This document shows, piece by piece, positions 1 to 11,804 of a stretch of 64,000 nt of DNA (positions within the stretch are counted from its first letter, which is position 1; each line of letters starts with the position of its first letter). The translations under genes were made by a program, and so were the position numbers. This stretch comes from Roridomyces roridus (lineage: Eukaryota; Basidiomycota; Agaricomycetes; Agaricales; Mycenaceae), in NCBI GenBank assembly GCA_029378245.1, contig JARKIF010000020.1, positions 806,001-870,000 of the forward strand, in the 5' to 3' direction. A model generated the notes under the pieces. It made no database searches, was not told the DNA's origin, and saw only the letters and a list, made by a program, of their open reading frames with translations.

Positions 1-77
1 TTCACTCCTTTTCCGCATGTCCGGAGCTCCAGCGTCGCCAGGCACTTGCCGCACTTGTAGACTGAGGCGGGGGGCAT
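1..77 (-). CDS. N-terminus of a possible small Cys-containing protein (cut by the window edge)
   Basis: On the minus strand an ATG at 77-75 opens a frame that runs off the window. It reads MPPASVYKCGKC followed by LRTCGKG, so a C-x2-C pair is followed by a further Cys about ten residues on, as in short zinc-binding modules. The start lies 240 bp from the divergent AlkB-like gene, so the two could share a promoter. Only about 25 codons are visible. I do not recognise the protein, and chance cannot be excluded. Confidence 0.3.
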   Translation of the reverse strand, partial: MPPASVYKCGKCLATLELRTCGKGV

Positions 78-317
78 CGCTGGGTTGGGTGGTGAGGGGT
101 GAGAGATGGTGGGAGGAGGGAAGCGCGACGTGATGTGTACGAACAAACAACTGGCGGCCAGCAGCGGCACGACTGACTGCCGCGATATCTGCCGAAAGCA
201 CAGCCCTTCACTGCCCCCATCAAATTGCCATATCGGGCGGCACGTGTGAGGCGTAAAGTCAGGAGTGGTCTTTGACTCAAACCACCACCATCATCGCCGT
301 TCTCCCTCCAAAGCCTC

Positions 318-1365
318 ATGTCTCACTCTACAACACTCGGCGCAGGCGACTCTCTGGGTGCAAGCGACTCATATCTAACCCTGGACGTCATCCCTGCGGA
401 TCTTGCTGAAGTGGCATTCGACCGAATGCGCGAGGAAGTCAAATGGGATACGATGCACCATCGAGGTGCGTGTCGTGCCGTGTCGTGTCTCGAACCGAGA
501 TTGAAAATTTATGATATGATTCAGGCGGAGAAGTCCCCCGTCTGGTGGCAGTTGAAGGCGAAGTCGCAGCTGACGGGAGGTTCGTGTGTATTTTCTTCCC
601 TGCATTCATTCATTCCCCACCTAAACTCACCTCATTCTCCCCGCTAGCTACCCAATCTATCGCCACCCCTCAGACGAATCACCCCCTCTCCACTCCTTCT
701 CACCCACAGTCCAGGCAATCCGACACCACGTCCAATCCGTACTGCAACACCCCGTAAACCACGTCCTGATCCAACTCTACCGCACAGGGAAGGATTACAT
801 CTCGGAGCACTCTGACAAGACGATTGATGTTGTGCGGGGTTCTAATATCGTGAATGTGAGTCTGGGGGCGCAGCGTGTGATGAAGCTGCGACTCAAGAAG
901 GATCGTTCTTCTTCTTCTGCTTCGGGTTCTGCGGGCGAATCTGAGGCCTCACACCATCCACCCCCACGACAAACTCAACGCATTCCCCTCCCCCACAACT
1001 CAATGTTTGTCATGGGCCCAAAAACAAACGCCCAATGGCTACACGGAATCACACAAGACAACCGCTTCATCACGCTCAAATCCCCGCTGGAGACGATGCA
1101 GGAGGGAGAGCGGATTAGTTTGACGTTCCGGTATATCGGGACGTTCCTCTCTGGCGATGGAATGAGGATTTGGGGTCAAGGAGCGCTGGGCAAGACGCGT
1201 GCGGAGGCGGGGAGGGTCGTTCATGGGGAGAAGGCGAGTGAGGGATTGTTGGAAGCGTTTGGGGTGGAGAATAGGGAGAGTGAGTTTGATTGGGAGGCGT
1301 GGTATGGGAGGGGGTTTGACGTGGTGAATTTCAGAACGGGGGAGGCCGAGGCTGGGGGTGAGTGA
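318..1365 (+). CDS. AlkB-like 2-oxoglutarate/Fe(II)-dependent dioxygenase
   Basis: Three exons, 318-465, 525-579 and 648-1365, joined by 59- and 68-bp GT-AG introns, give 306 residues. The joins restore one frame through GGEVPRLVAVEGEVA and YPIYRHPSDESPP, which is typical of fungal AlkB-family proteins. Visible catalytic residues are the HxD iron ligands in EHSDKT (about His122/Asp124), a distal His in QWLHGI (about His200) and RISLTFR (Arg223-Arg229), the AlkB R-x-N/S-x-T-x-R signature that binds 2-oxoglutarate. Family members remove alkyl groups from DNA or RNA by oxidation; the substrate here cannot be told. A Ser-rich, low-complexity insert (KKDRSSSSASGSAGESEAS) follows the first strand pair. 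The start is the first ATG in the exon-1 frame. No defects are seen. Confidence 0.85.
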
Positions 1366-1549
1366 GTGAGTTGTTGGTGTTATGTTACTTCAAGTTGGTA
1401 TCCCATTTGACTTGCGCGCGCATTCGGTCGAATACATTTGCGGGTGATCATCTGCCGTTTTTGTGACAGACGCAACAAAGTATCTCCCGCTGGTACTTAT
1501 ACTCCAACACTCCGTCCCACACCGATTGGTTTCCTCTCTCTACATTCCC

Positions 1550-2790
1550 ATGGCCGACGTACGTCTGGATACCGCACGGCTAATCGCCCTTTTCCTCAGC
1601 TGCATTCTTTATGGTACGTCCTCAACATACTTAAACCGCTGTCAGAGCTGACCTCCTTCCTCGCTCAGGCATCCTTCTCACCACATTCGTTCCCTCACTC
1701 TTCTCTTTAATCCTCTCCCCCGTGGGGAGATTTCGTCTCAAAAAGTCACATGAAATAAAATATCCGATTGTGGCCATCACTATCCTCATGTTTGTGGTTT
1801 CGACGTTCGCCGCAGTGCTCTCTTTGCAGGACGTAGTCGATGCGTTCATCGACTATGATGGTCCTGGGGGGGCTACGGAATTTTACGTTTCCAAGATTGG
1901 TGGCTGGAAGCATTGGTTCTTGGCAGTCGAGGACTCTACACAGGTCATTCTGGGCGACGCCTTGCTGGTCAGTATGCTTTACTAGTCACTTGTTCCTGCT
2001 ACAATTGAACTTCCAACCAAGATCTACCGATGCTATGTTTTGCATGGCAGGAGCTGGCGCTGCATCGCGATTCCGGGCGTGTGTTGGCTTGCATTATGTG
2101 GTCTGTTTCCTGATACTCGCTACAAATACAACATTTCACTGACTTCCCGTTGAACAGTATCGGCCCTGTTGAGTACCTATCGCGAGGCACAATTGTCAAG
2201 GGGCCAGAGTCTCAATGACCCATCCGTGCTTCCCTTCTTAACAGCAACACTGCTGTTGACCTTCGCAACCAGCTTGATTACAACATGTGCGTACATACTT
2301 ACTATTCCTCGATAGATGACGGTCAGCATCGCTAATACATACATCCTGGAGCTCTTATCACACGGCGTCTCTTCAACGCTGGGAATTCGAGGGAACAAAT
2401 TACCTCCCCGAATTCAATTACACCCCACTTCTTTGACAGAGTGGCGATGATATTCTTCGAAACGGGCATGATCTACTCTGTCTCTATCGTCGCCTCCCTC
2501 GGTGTCTATCTCTCCGGCAGCAACATTGAATATGTCGCAACTCTTTCGGTGTGTTCTCATTTTCATCTCATCTCACGTTCTTGCTTGCTGGGTTCTGTAG
2601 CTAACCGCCTTGGCCCCAGATGATCCATATTATCGTGCGTTTCATGTTCATCCATTCGGGAATGACATCCCTGTATTAATATTACTTACAGCCAATCACC
2701 TGCAACCTCCTTCTCATTCGCGTCGGTGCGATTGATCGAACTCAGGCTAGAGCGGAGAAGTCGTTGAACAAGGCGGAGGCCAAGGTCTGA
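1550..2790 (+). CDS. Agaricomycete multi-pass membrane protein
   Basis: A gene of about seven exons starting MADVRLDTARLIALFLS (ATG 1550). Clear joins are 1550-1613 to 1669-1967 and on to 2022; later exons include YREAQLSRGQSLNDPSVLPF, FFETGMIYSVSIVASLG and the C-terminal PITCNLLLIRVGAIDRTQAR, stop 2788-2790. Several hydrophobic spans, the IYRCYVLHGRSW segment after the third span, and the NLLLIRVG tail match a large family of unnamed multi-spanning proteins expanded in mushrooms. Their function is unknown, though a receptor-like topology has been suggested for such proteins. Exact donor and acceptor sites in the 2.1-2.7 kb part were read by eye and may be off by a few bases. The frame appears intact. 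Confidence 0.7.
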
Positions 2791-3323
2791 TTACTTACCA
2801 GCCTCGTAATCAGGCATCTAGTACAAATGCTTCTGTAACGGGCGTACTTGCGTAGTGGAGGATTTCGATTCTTTGGATGGTCGCTTTCCGAGCTTGATTT
2901 TCCAGGCCACGACAGGGCCACGAGGAGTTCGTCGGGACTCGGCGATTGGTTCTCCCGCGCTGTTACTGCCAGATGAGAGAGTCAGACACGGGATTGAACG
3001 TCCTGTATAACTCTCGGCTTGCATTCGGCCGATGACATCCGATGGCCCGTGCACGGTGCACGTGGCTACACGTCATCCACCCGGCTCGCTCCTCCTCGCG
3101 GATAATACACAAGCAGACATGCATTCCTTCTACTTCATACCCACACGTATAGCTACAATTGACCAGTACACCAGTGGGCCTGCATAGCCAGGAAGGGAGA
3201 AAAGTCCATGCTGTGCGAGCGACTATATATTCAAGACACGGGAGACTAGGGGACATGACGTATTAACAGAGCGGAGGGGGGAGGGGAGGGGAGGGAAGAG
3301 TCCTTGTATCGTATCGTACGACT
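2791..3323. other. Intergenic, no gene seen
   Basis: This stretch lies between the convergent 3' ends of the membrane-protein gene and the next minus-strand gene. No conserved frame, RNA or repeat was recognised. Confidence 0.5.
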
Positions 3324-4181
3324 CTAATTGTCGTCACTAGACGCCACGGGGACGGGGATAGGCTCCGGCTTGGGGGCGACCTTCTCGTCGGTGGGATACG
3401 TGTACTGGGGCGGGGCGACAAATATCTCCTCTGCGTCGGCAAAGTCGAATTCGACGACGGTGTACTCGTGCTCGTCGTTGGCCGGGCTGGAGCGCTGGCC
3501 ACGGATGAGACGGTAGGAGATGACGGTGAGCACGAAGAGCATGCGGAGGAGGACGCCGATGCCACAGCCTGTCATGGGAGGTTAGCTAGGGAGAGAGGGA
3601 GGAAGACATTGAGGCGCACCAAGGACAAAAGCGACTGCACGACCCTCCCAGGGTCCGAGCGACATGAGAGCAAAGTGGACACGCATGAGGAACGAGTGAT
3701 CGTCCTTCTTGAGGTGGTGGAACCGCCCGTGGCCGTGGCCGTGCTCGTGGTGGACGTGGGCATGGATACGCTCGGGATGAGGGTGGGCCGCCATGGGCAT
3801 GATCCGTACACGATCACCGCCACGCGTGGTGCCCTCGAGGCCGTTGCCGTTGGGCGTGCCGATGAACGGCAGCGGTTGCACCTCGACGTGCGAGCTGGAG
3901 AAGCCCAGAGCAGCCATGAGCGACTTGGAGAGACCCTCGGCCTTCTGGCGGAGACGGCCAGCGCAGGGGGCATGCTGTTTCATCGGGGCCAAGGCAACGG
4001 GGGGATGGATCTGCGCCACAGGCCCGTCGACGGCCTGGACGCTGCTGGAGACGATGATGACTCGCATAGGGCTGGCGCTGGCCACTGTGGGGCCAATTAG
4101 TGCCGTTTTTGGCAGAGGGCGAGGGAGCGACTTACAGAGACCAGCACCGGCCACAGCGAGGGGGAGAATAGACAACTTCAT
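3324..4181 (-). CDS. Small predicted secreted/membrane-anchored protein with His-rich stretch
   Basis: Three exons on the minus strand (4181-4136, 4084-3620, 3568-3324) with 51-bp GT-AG introns give 251 residues; the frame is kept across both joins. The N-terminus MKLSILPLAVAGAGL resembles a signal peptide. The middle has a His-rich tract (HAHVHHEHGHGHGRFHH) that could bind metal. Near the C-terminus VAFVLGCGIGVLLRMLFVL is a membrane span, followed by an acidic cytoplasmic-type tail. This layout (signal, ectodomain, one span, short tail) is common among uncharacterised basidiomycete proteins. I do not recognise a named domain. The long plus-strand frame over the same bases is a shadow. Confidence 0.6.
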
Positions 4182-4379
4182 ATGGTAAGACTGGTAGGCC
4201 GGTCAACGACGAGGATGAGCTGTGGAAAGAGTGTGGATGCTCACAAAGGTGGGAGTAGTAATGAGACGAGTGGATGAGGCTGTGTCCGCAGTCGTGTCAC
4301 GTGTTGTCATCCTTGTCTGATTCGTTCCACCATGTTCTGACTTCGGGCGGCAGCTTCAAGCTACATAAAGCGGTGACGA

Positions 4380-6300
4380 TAAGCGCCTCCGACTCGTACA
4401 AACACAGGGTTCTTCGGAATTTCCGACGTCAAGTCTTGTCTAGAACACCACACTGCTGCAACGAATACAAGGGGATCTCGTTGCTGGCGCCCACAGAAGA
4501 CAAAAGCGACGGAAAACAAGAAACGGGCTATTGTTCTCTATCCGACACACATTGTTCCCTGGAAACCATCTATGGCCACACGGACTCGATTCTTACTGCA
4601 TAACTAGTGGCGCAACCTAGCTAGCTCCCGTCCACTTCCACACGCGTCCGCCGACCTGCTTCACCGCTGCTTTCTCCGCTTGCTCAGACTTCCTAAAGCC
4701 CTCTATATGAGGCTGCCTACCCAACAGGCATGTTTCAAGCGCCGTTCAGCAAAATCAACGCATAAAAAGATTATCGACTTAGGGCTGACACTGGATTCGA
4801 ACGAGAAGGTGGTCGCTCAGCCGTTAATATTTTCTCGTGGGGAGCTCAGAGCTGGCTTTGCAAAGGATGATCAGACATGTATAACTTCTGCACTTGCGGG
4901 AAGGCCCGGCGTTGACTTGCTCTACATACCAGCTCGGGAATTGCTACCAAACTGGTCGTCACCAATATTCTGGTACTTGTACTCGCATTGTAACATTTCA
5001 TGGCGCTTCTCCTGACTCTACGCCTTCTCAGGCTTCCCGTTCAGCAAAAAGCACACATGAAAAATCACTATGAAAACCGACTCCGACCAGGGCTGACACT
5101 CGATTCGAACGAGAAGGTCGTCGCTCTGCCGTTTTTCATCATGCCAATGATGCACATCTGACTCCTGCCTGCTCCACTTTCAAACTCTTCTGTCAGGTTG
5201 CCGTCAACGTCCTGGTCCTGCGCACTTGTATCCGCCTCATTTGATTTCATGTTCTCTACGCTTGGGAGAGTGCTTTTTCTGGCTTTCTGAAGACATCCTT
5301 CAGGCGGCCTGCCAATAAACATGTTATTATAAAGCGCCGTTCAGCGGGGAATCGACGAATAAAAACCCTGATTTTGACTCCGCCCAGGGCTGGCACTCGA
5401 ATCGAACGAGAAGGTCGTTGCTCCGCCATATTTTTATCCTGTGGCATGAGGCTTGGTGATCATGAAGCTTTGAAGCGTCACCTGAACGTCATCCGCTGTG
5501 CCGGAACTTCCTTACTTACATGACCCTTCGTCCTTGTCCGCAAACACGTCGAGCGGAGCGCGCCTAAAAAGGGTCGACCTGATACGCCCATTGCTCCACA
5601 GTCCGCAGACGTGTTGGCAATGCACAAGCTTGTATTCGCCTCGTTTGATTTATGCCTCTTTTTCGGGTTTTCTAAAGCTTTCTGTAAGGCGGCCTACCTA
5701 GAGACGTGTTTCGATCACCGTTCAGCGGGGAATCGATGAATAAAAACCCCGATCTTGACTCCGCCCAGGGCTGGCACTCGAATCGAACGAGAAGGTCGTC
5801 GCTCCGCCATATTTTTATCCTGCTGGACCCCCGGCTTGGTGAAGCATCACCGGAGCTGTATCTGCTGGTCCGGAACCTACCTTGGATTGCTCAGCGTAAA
5901 TGCACAAATAAACAAAAACCTTATGTAAGAGCGCAATACAGTCCGCACCTCGACTCGAACGACATGACTGGGACTTTCATCGAAGTTGATTATACGCTTC
6001 GTATGCAGCCACGGATTCCTTTGGACCTATCACCTATACTACACGGAGTTGATACACCGAAACTATGAGATATGTATACGCTGCCACACGTCCAAAACTC
6101 GTCTGACTGCTATGACTGGGACTTTCATCGAAGTTGATTATACGCTTCGTATGCGGCCACGGATTCCTTTGGACCTATCACCTATACTACACGGAGTTGA
6201 TACACCGAAACTATGAGATATGTATACGCTGCCACACGTCCAAAACTCGTCTGACTGCTCCACCTACAGTGCTGACCTTCGAACGAGTCCCGGCGTTCAG
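4380..6300. repeat. Cluster of short dispersed repeats with a tRNA T-arm-like hairpin
   Basis: At least four related units (cores near 4782-4820, 5090-5130, 5385-5430 and 5765-5810) share the block GGGCTGRCACTCGA followed by TCGAACGAGAAGGTCGTCGC. A weaker core lies at 5945-5965. Read on the minus strand, each core forms CTCG-TTCGANT-CGAG, a 4-bp stem closed on a canonical tRNA T-loop, with TGGCGGAGCG upstream resembling a pol III A box. The spacing is shorter than in a tRNA. The arrangement suggests an old tRNA-derived SINE-like family. A matching cluster lies at 47.95-49.42 kb. No protein gene was found here. Confidence 0.6.
5964..6259. repeat. Two tandem copies of a 148-bp unit
   Basis: Positions 5964-6111 and 6112-6259 are the same 148 bp in direct orientation, with one difference seen (CAG versus CGG at the ATGCRGCC site). 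The near identity points to a recent tandem duplication inside older repeat debris. Confidence 0.85.
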
Positions 6301-7892
6301 CACTCAGCGCGCGGTCGTTGCAGTTGGATATTGCCGGTATTGTGGGTCACGGGCTGGAGGTCGAACATCCGGCGGATGGTGTGGCTGCCCACCCATGGGG
6401 GAGGCACGTTGCGACGCGATGGGAGGAAGATGGGAATGTGATAAAAAGGGATTAATTGACCTAATCTAGACAGGCGTGGCAGTTAATCGCAAATGATCCC
6501 CAATTATCACCGACTCGGCTATTCAACAACAATCCATCCCTTTTAAACCCTAGCGATCGACCCGTCTTTTCACTGGGCGTCAAGCTTGAAGCTTGAAGGT
6601 ACGTGAGAAAGATGAGGCCTCATCTTCCTCATGCCGATCATGACTGATTCTTTGAGATCTAGAAACGCAAACATGGCGGCTTATTTTTTGGAGGATTATA
6701 CCCTGCCCTCGAGTCGAACGAGACCTCCCGCCAGCTAGACGCTCTGGAGACGGAACACCTGAAGCGGGTGTGCTGAATTTTCAATTGACCACCACTGACA
6801 AGAGCCAATTCTCATAAACTTAGGCCGGTTCTGGCATCTCCAAGGAGTCCGACTCATACAAACCCAACACCGCCACGTCCGCACACACTCCTGAATAAAT
6901 ACCAGCCCTATGAGGATTGTGGAAGAAGACCTGGGACCTGTTTCAATCAGTGAGCAAAACGATGGCCATAGATTCCGATGAGGGCTAACACTCGATTGGA
7001 ACGAGAGCCTGTGTGCCTCGATATTTTCCTCTGGGGACTTGTTTTGAGGACAGTCTTGTTCACTTGCCGCCGACGTCCTACGCACCTGTAATGGTTGCAA
7101 AAGATCCGGCGCCGGATTCATCAGCAGACGGCGCAAAGACGGCGGTGAAGCTATAGTCACAGCAAAAAATGATATGTAATTGTAAAGAAGTCGGCCACTT
7201 GTTCGAAGAAATCCATTATCCCCAGCAGCTCATCCCGAGCTTCGTAGCTGCCCACGGCCATCGCTCGCGCGCATCATACCCAGTTGATACCCAGTGAAAG
7301 GGCGGGTGCCGTCACCCGTCATAGTTACCTCAGCAATCAGTCACCCGCCCCACGTGTCCACGGCTCTGAATCTGACCACGATGTCCTGACGCTGGCTTGC
7401 TTCCATCTCTTCTCATCTCCTTCTCTCGCTCCAAATTTGCTGTCACCCAGAATGGACTTGACCAACTCAATGTTCGTCATCGGAGAATCTTCTGTCCGTG
7501 ACTCCGTGCGCGCTGGGGGTGTGTGCCGCAATTTGGGCCTTGGCTTCCCGCTCGATTGACTACCAATTAGCTACTGTGGACCACTGGAACAGCATTCTGC
7601 ACTTGTAATTGGTGTCTCATAACTTCTCGTCGACCCAGCTTGGACCCAGCGTTCCCACCCTGATCATGCGGCACACGACGCGCACTCCGGCATTTGCGTA
7701 CATATCAATCTCTCAGGAGTCAGAAGCCCGGTACTCGGGTCGTTTCCGTCCCGCGTCATCTGCGCTGACCTTAGCACCGAATTCCCCCGTCCGACACCCA
7801 GGACCCTGGTGTCAGCCCACCTCTCGTCACTAGTGAAGAATCTGCTTATAAGAACGCCGGGAAAACACTCACCACTCACTCATTACTCACCC

Positions 7893-10181
7893 ATGAATTC
7901 TACCAACATCTCTAACATTCTAGTCCCTGTGGCGTGCACCTTCGTGTTTTACGGGCTTCTCCGTGTCGCGCAGAGCGTCCACGACTCCCTCACCTCGCCT
8001 CTGCGCGACATGCCAGGTCCGCCCTCCCCGAATTTCGTTCTCGGCAATTTCAAGGCCATGGCGGTAAGGAATCCTACTACACTTTAGACCTCGCCTTTTG
8101 CTATAATAATATCTTTCCCAGGAGGATTCGTTCCTCACCTCGCAGTGGCGGGACCAATTCGGCCGCAACTTTCGTTTCCGGAGTCTATTTGGGGTGCGTC
8201 CATTGTCGTCTCGTAGCTTCTAAATTCTCGCGCTGACGGAAACAAGAGAATGGAGCTTCATACGTCGGACCTCAAAGCCGTCAACCACATCGTCATGAAC
8301 AACGCGGTATATCCAAAGCCGACCTCGAATTTGGACGTGACGAGATATCTCCTCGGTAATGGTATGTATGTCTCAGCACCTTCAACTCCCTGTTGGAGAG
8401 GAGACGACTGGCTCACTGTATATGCAGGTCTACTATCGGTGGAGAAAGAAGAACATAAACGGCAGGTATGTACTGGCGGGATCCCAACGTCTCAAGCTGT
8501 TGACTATGTTACCCACTCTCGTAGCGGCGCATTATGGTGAGTTTCGTTGACATCAGTTCATGGTTTGACACTCCTAACCCGATACCCAGAATCAAGCCTT
8601 TGCACCCTCCCAAATCCGCCTCCTCACCGAGTTGTTCACCGAGAAAGCCATCCAGTTGCGCGAAATCTGGGAGGACCAACTCACCGGGACCCCTGACGGC
8701 GCCACCTTTGATGTTTCCGCCTGGTTTCGCCGGGTTTCACTGGATATCATCGGGCAGGCAGGCTTCAACTACTCCTTCGACTCCCTCACCCCGCACGGAC
8801 ACGCTCAGCCGAATGAAATGGAAGACGCCTTCACTCGATTGATCCACTCCCCGCGCTCGCAGCTCTACGCTGGGTTCCGCACCGCGCAGGGTATGGCCCC
8901 GATTTTGAAATTCCTGCCCGTACCGGGGAGGAAAGTTGCGAATGAAGCACGGGATACGATGAAGACAATCGCGGATCGGATTATTTCGGGGAGCAAGGCG
9001 GAGCTGGCAGCTGAAGCCCAATCTAAGGACACAGCGGCGCCGGTGTCGTTGCAGGGAAAGCGCGATCTGCTGTCGGTGTTGCTTAAATCCAACATCGCGG
9101 CGGAAGCCTTACCGGAGAGCCAGAGGATGAGTGATGCCGATTTGGCTGCGCGTGAGTGGTCTTTCTCTCTTCTCCGTCTTCGTCTCATTCATTCAGAAAT
9201 TCCAACGTTCCTCCTCGCGGGCCACGAAACGACGAGCACGGCGGCCTCCTGGATGCTGCACGCCCTCTCGCATCACCCCGCCATACAGACCAAGCTCCGG
9301 GACGAGCTGCTCACTTCGGCTACGACGGAGAACCCGACGATGGACGAGTTGAATGCGTTGCCTTATTTGGAGTGTGTTGGTGCGTTGTCGTCATTCCTCT
9401 CGTCTTCAACTTTGGGACTGAGCTTCATTTATGACTCTCAGTGAGGGAGACAATGCGCCTGTACGCCCCAGTCCATTTCACGCAGCGTGTCGCCGTCCAA
9501 GACGATGTGATACCGCTCTCCAACATATACACTGACAAGCGAGGGAAGGAGCATCAGAGTCTCGTGTGCGTATCCACACTTCAGATTTACTGGACGTCTG
9601 AGCCTTGACGCTTGATAGAATTCGCCAAGGACAAATTATACACGTGCCTATCCTTGCAGTGAACACCGACCCGGAGATTTGGGGCGAGGACGCTCTCAAG
9701 TTCATGTGCGTTTCTTTATGCCTCTCCACTCCTCCCAGAGCTAAGTGGTTTTCGAACAGCCCTGAGCGCTGGGAGAACTCGCAAGCCTTGCCCTCTGCTA
9801 CGAGCGCGATCCCCGGCGTCTACACGCATCTGCTCACCTTTTTCGGGGGCGCCCACAACTGTGCGTACTTCCTTTCTTTCTGTCACCGAAACACCACTCA
9901 ATGGACGGTCAGGTATCGGGTATCGCTTCGCACTGGTCGAGTACGTCCTCTCCCTCTATTTTACTCTGAGTTTTCTGTCTCATTATCATGTCCTCAGGTT
10001 GAAAGCAATCATCTTCACCCTCGTCCGTGCGTTCGAGTTCACCCCCGCAGTACCGAGCGAGGACATCGTCCCGCAGGCGGTGGGGTTGATCCATCGGCCG
10101 GCTGTCGTTGAGAAGGATAATAAGACCAAGAAGACGGGACTGCCGCTGGTGGTCAAGGTGTATACTAGGGATGGGTATTGA
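7893..10181 (+). CDS. Cytochrome P450 (copy A)
   Basis: Twelve exons: 7893-8063, 8122-8193, 8247-8361, 8428-8465, 8525-8536, 8590-9151, 9197-9379, 9442-9565, 9619-9705, 9760-9860, 9913-9940 and 9998-10181. They sum to 558 residues with no break, the usual size for a fungal microsomal P450. The N-terminus has a membrane anchor (VPVACTFVFYGLLRVA) and the proline hinge DMPGPPSPNF. The I-helix oxygen-binding motif is AGHETTS (331-337), the ExxR is RETMRL (Glu387/Arg390), PERW precedes the heme loop, and the heme loop is FFGGAHNCIG with Cys489; His replaces the usual Arg two residues before Cys, a variant seen in basidiomycete P450s. It would act at the ER as a monooxygenase; the substrate is unknown. 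Exon 5 is only 12 nt (RRIM) and is needed to join KRQ to NQAFAPSQIR. Confidence 0.9.
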
Positions 10182-11066
10182 GTGCGAGGACGGGAGGGGG
10201 AGAATACTTATGTGATTAGAATGTAAGTACTGATCTCAATCGAATGCTTCGGTGTTTCTCCAGTCCGGCTGGGTTATTATAAGGAAGTATTCTCCTCAAT
10301 GACAGGACCCGGTTGGAATTTGGATATGCCCGTGTACCTTCATTCAGTCTTGTGCCTCGCAGGCAAGAGAAAAAAACATCAGATTGGTGTGACCTGCGGA
10401 TGACTGGCGCCTGATTTGAACAAAACCCACCGGATAAATCAGGTGTTTGGCGGTGAATGCCATTATACGGAGCATCAACGTTTCAACCCTCAGGTTCTTT
10501 TAAACGAGCTCAAAAAGCATGCCACGTGCCAGGCCAGAAAAGAGTAGTCTCCCAATGTCATACTCGGATCAACAAAAAAATAAGATAGTCGAATTTTTTT
10601 TTGTGTTGATCTAGAGTCTGATTCAATCGACAATGTTCGACCCGTCCCCTACTCTGTCAAGAGGAGGGTTCTGTGGGGCTGAATATGTGATCTCCTACAA
10701 GGGTGTGCATCAAATCATGATGTTGACCTCATGGTGATTAGGTGACCACCATGTGACCCACCAATTGCCCCGAGAGAATGGCATACATCTGTTGGGCTCG
10801 GAGGCTCCTAATACTATGTTCCGGCCGAGCCAAATTGTTGATGTCACCGCCCGCAGCGGATCGGCAAGTATGTACATCAATGCACTTGATTCACTTTGAT
10901 GTGTGCCATTGATCCGACGGAGCCAGAGTAGGGGAACGGTGCTTGCACCGCTATGGATACCTCTTAGCCGAGCCCACGTCTTGGCACGTGCAGCTTTCCC
11001 ACCCGCTTGCGGCACAACTTGAAGCACTGATCCTGGCCATTGTCAACACTCAATAGTACTCAGACT
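10182..11066. other. P450 3' flank, no gene seen
   Basis: The first 300 bp match, with divergence, the 3' flank of P450 copy B. The rest has no counterpart there. A/T runs near 10570-10600 are the only notable feature. Confidence 0.5.
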
Positions 11067-11074
11067 CGTGTACA

Positions 11075-11611
11075 TAAGGCTCCAACCGTTCTGTTTCCGT
11101 TTGTGATTTTTGGAAAACAAAACGGAAACGGAAAGAAACCGTTTCCAAACCGTTTGAAACCGTTTCCGAACGGTTAATTTTCAAATGACTTTTCACAGCA
11201 TCTAGAGTGGCTCTAGGATGCTCATGGCACGTAGGTGTGTTCAAAGAACCAGTCTTGGAGGCACCGAGGCCGATCTGACGCCCATATGAGCCTGATTTGG
11301 CGGTTCGTCGGTTAACATCAATCCGGCGAAGCAGCTGCCGAGAGCTCCGGATTCGATTCCACAGTTTGTGAGTGGGTTGAATTTTGCAACATTGAAGAAA
11401 GTGGTTCATCAAGGTGCGCAGGCCTGCTGGGAGACGGTGAGTGGCAATGATTTGGTTGGTTCTGAGCCTCCACAGGATTGCCGACTTGGTGCTGATACAA
11501 ACCGTTTCCAAACCGTTTGTGAAACTGTTTCCCCAACCGGGCAAACAAAACGGAAATAAAAACCGTTTTTTCGGGGGAAACGGTTTCCAAACGGAAAAGG
11601 TTGGAGCCTTA
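11075..11611. mobile_element. Non-autonomous hAT-like element, 537 bp
   Basis: Inverted termini TAAGGCTCCAACC are flanked on both sides by the perfect 8-bp direct repeat CGTGTACA (11067-11074 and 11612-11619). Inside each end are several copies of AAACGGTTTC/CCGTTT motifs, as in subterminal transposase-binding repeats. An 8-bp target duplication is typical of hAT elements. No transposase frame is present. It lies in P450 duplication copy A and is absent from copy B, so it probably inserted after the duplication. Confidence 0.85.
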
Positions 11612-11804
11612 CGTGTACAGACTATCCAGTGACCCTTATTGACCCTTCCGAGCGCCTTTGAAGTTCTAATTTCTCGAATACACGGGTCTGCCTCACCAAT
11701 AGCGGTGTCTGTTACCTCCATGACCTGAATCAGCGGACGACTGCGAGATGGCTCCCTTCGTATCCTTATCCAATTCATCATTAGCTTCTGCCTCCGGGAG
11801 TGAG

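Noticed and set aside
3468..4100. 210-codon plus-strand frame
   Set aside because: It overlaps the minus-strand gene that has a signal peptide, membrane span and good introns; the frame itself has no recognisable features.
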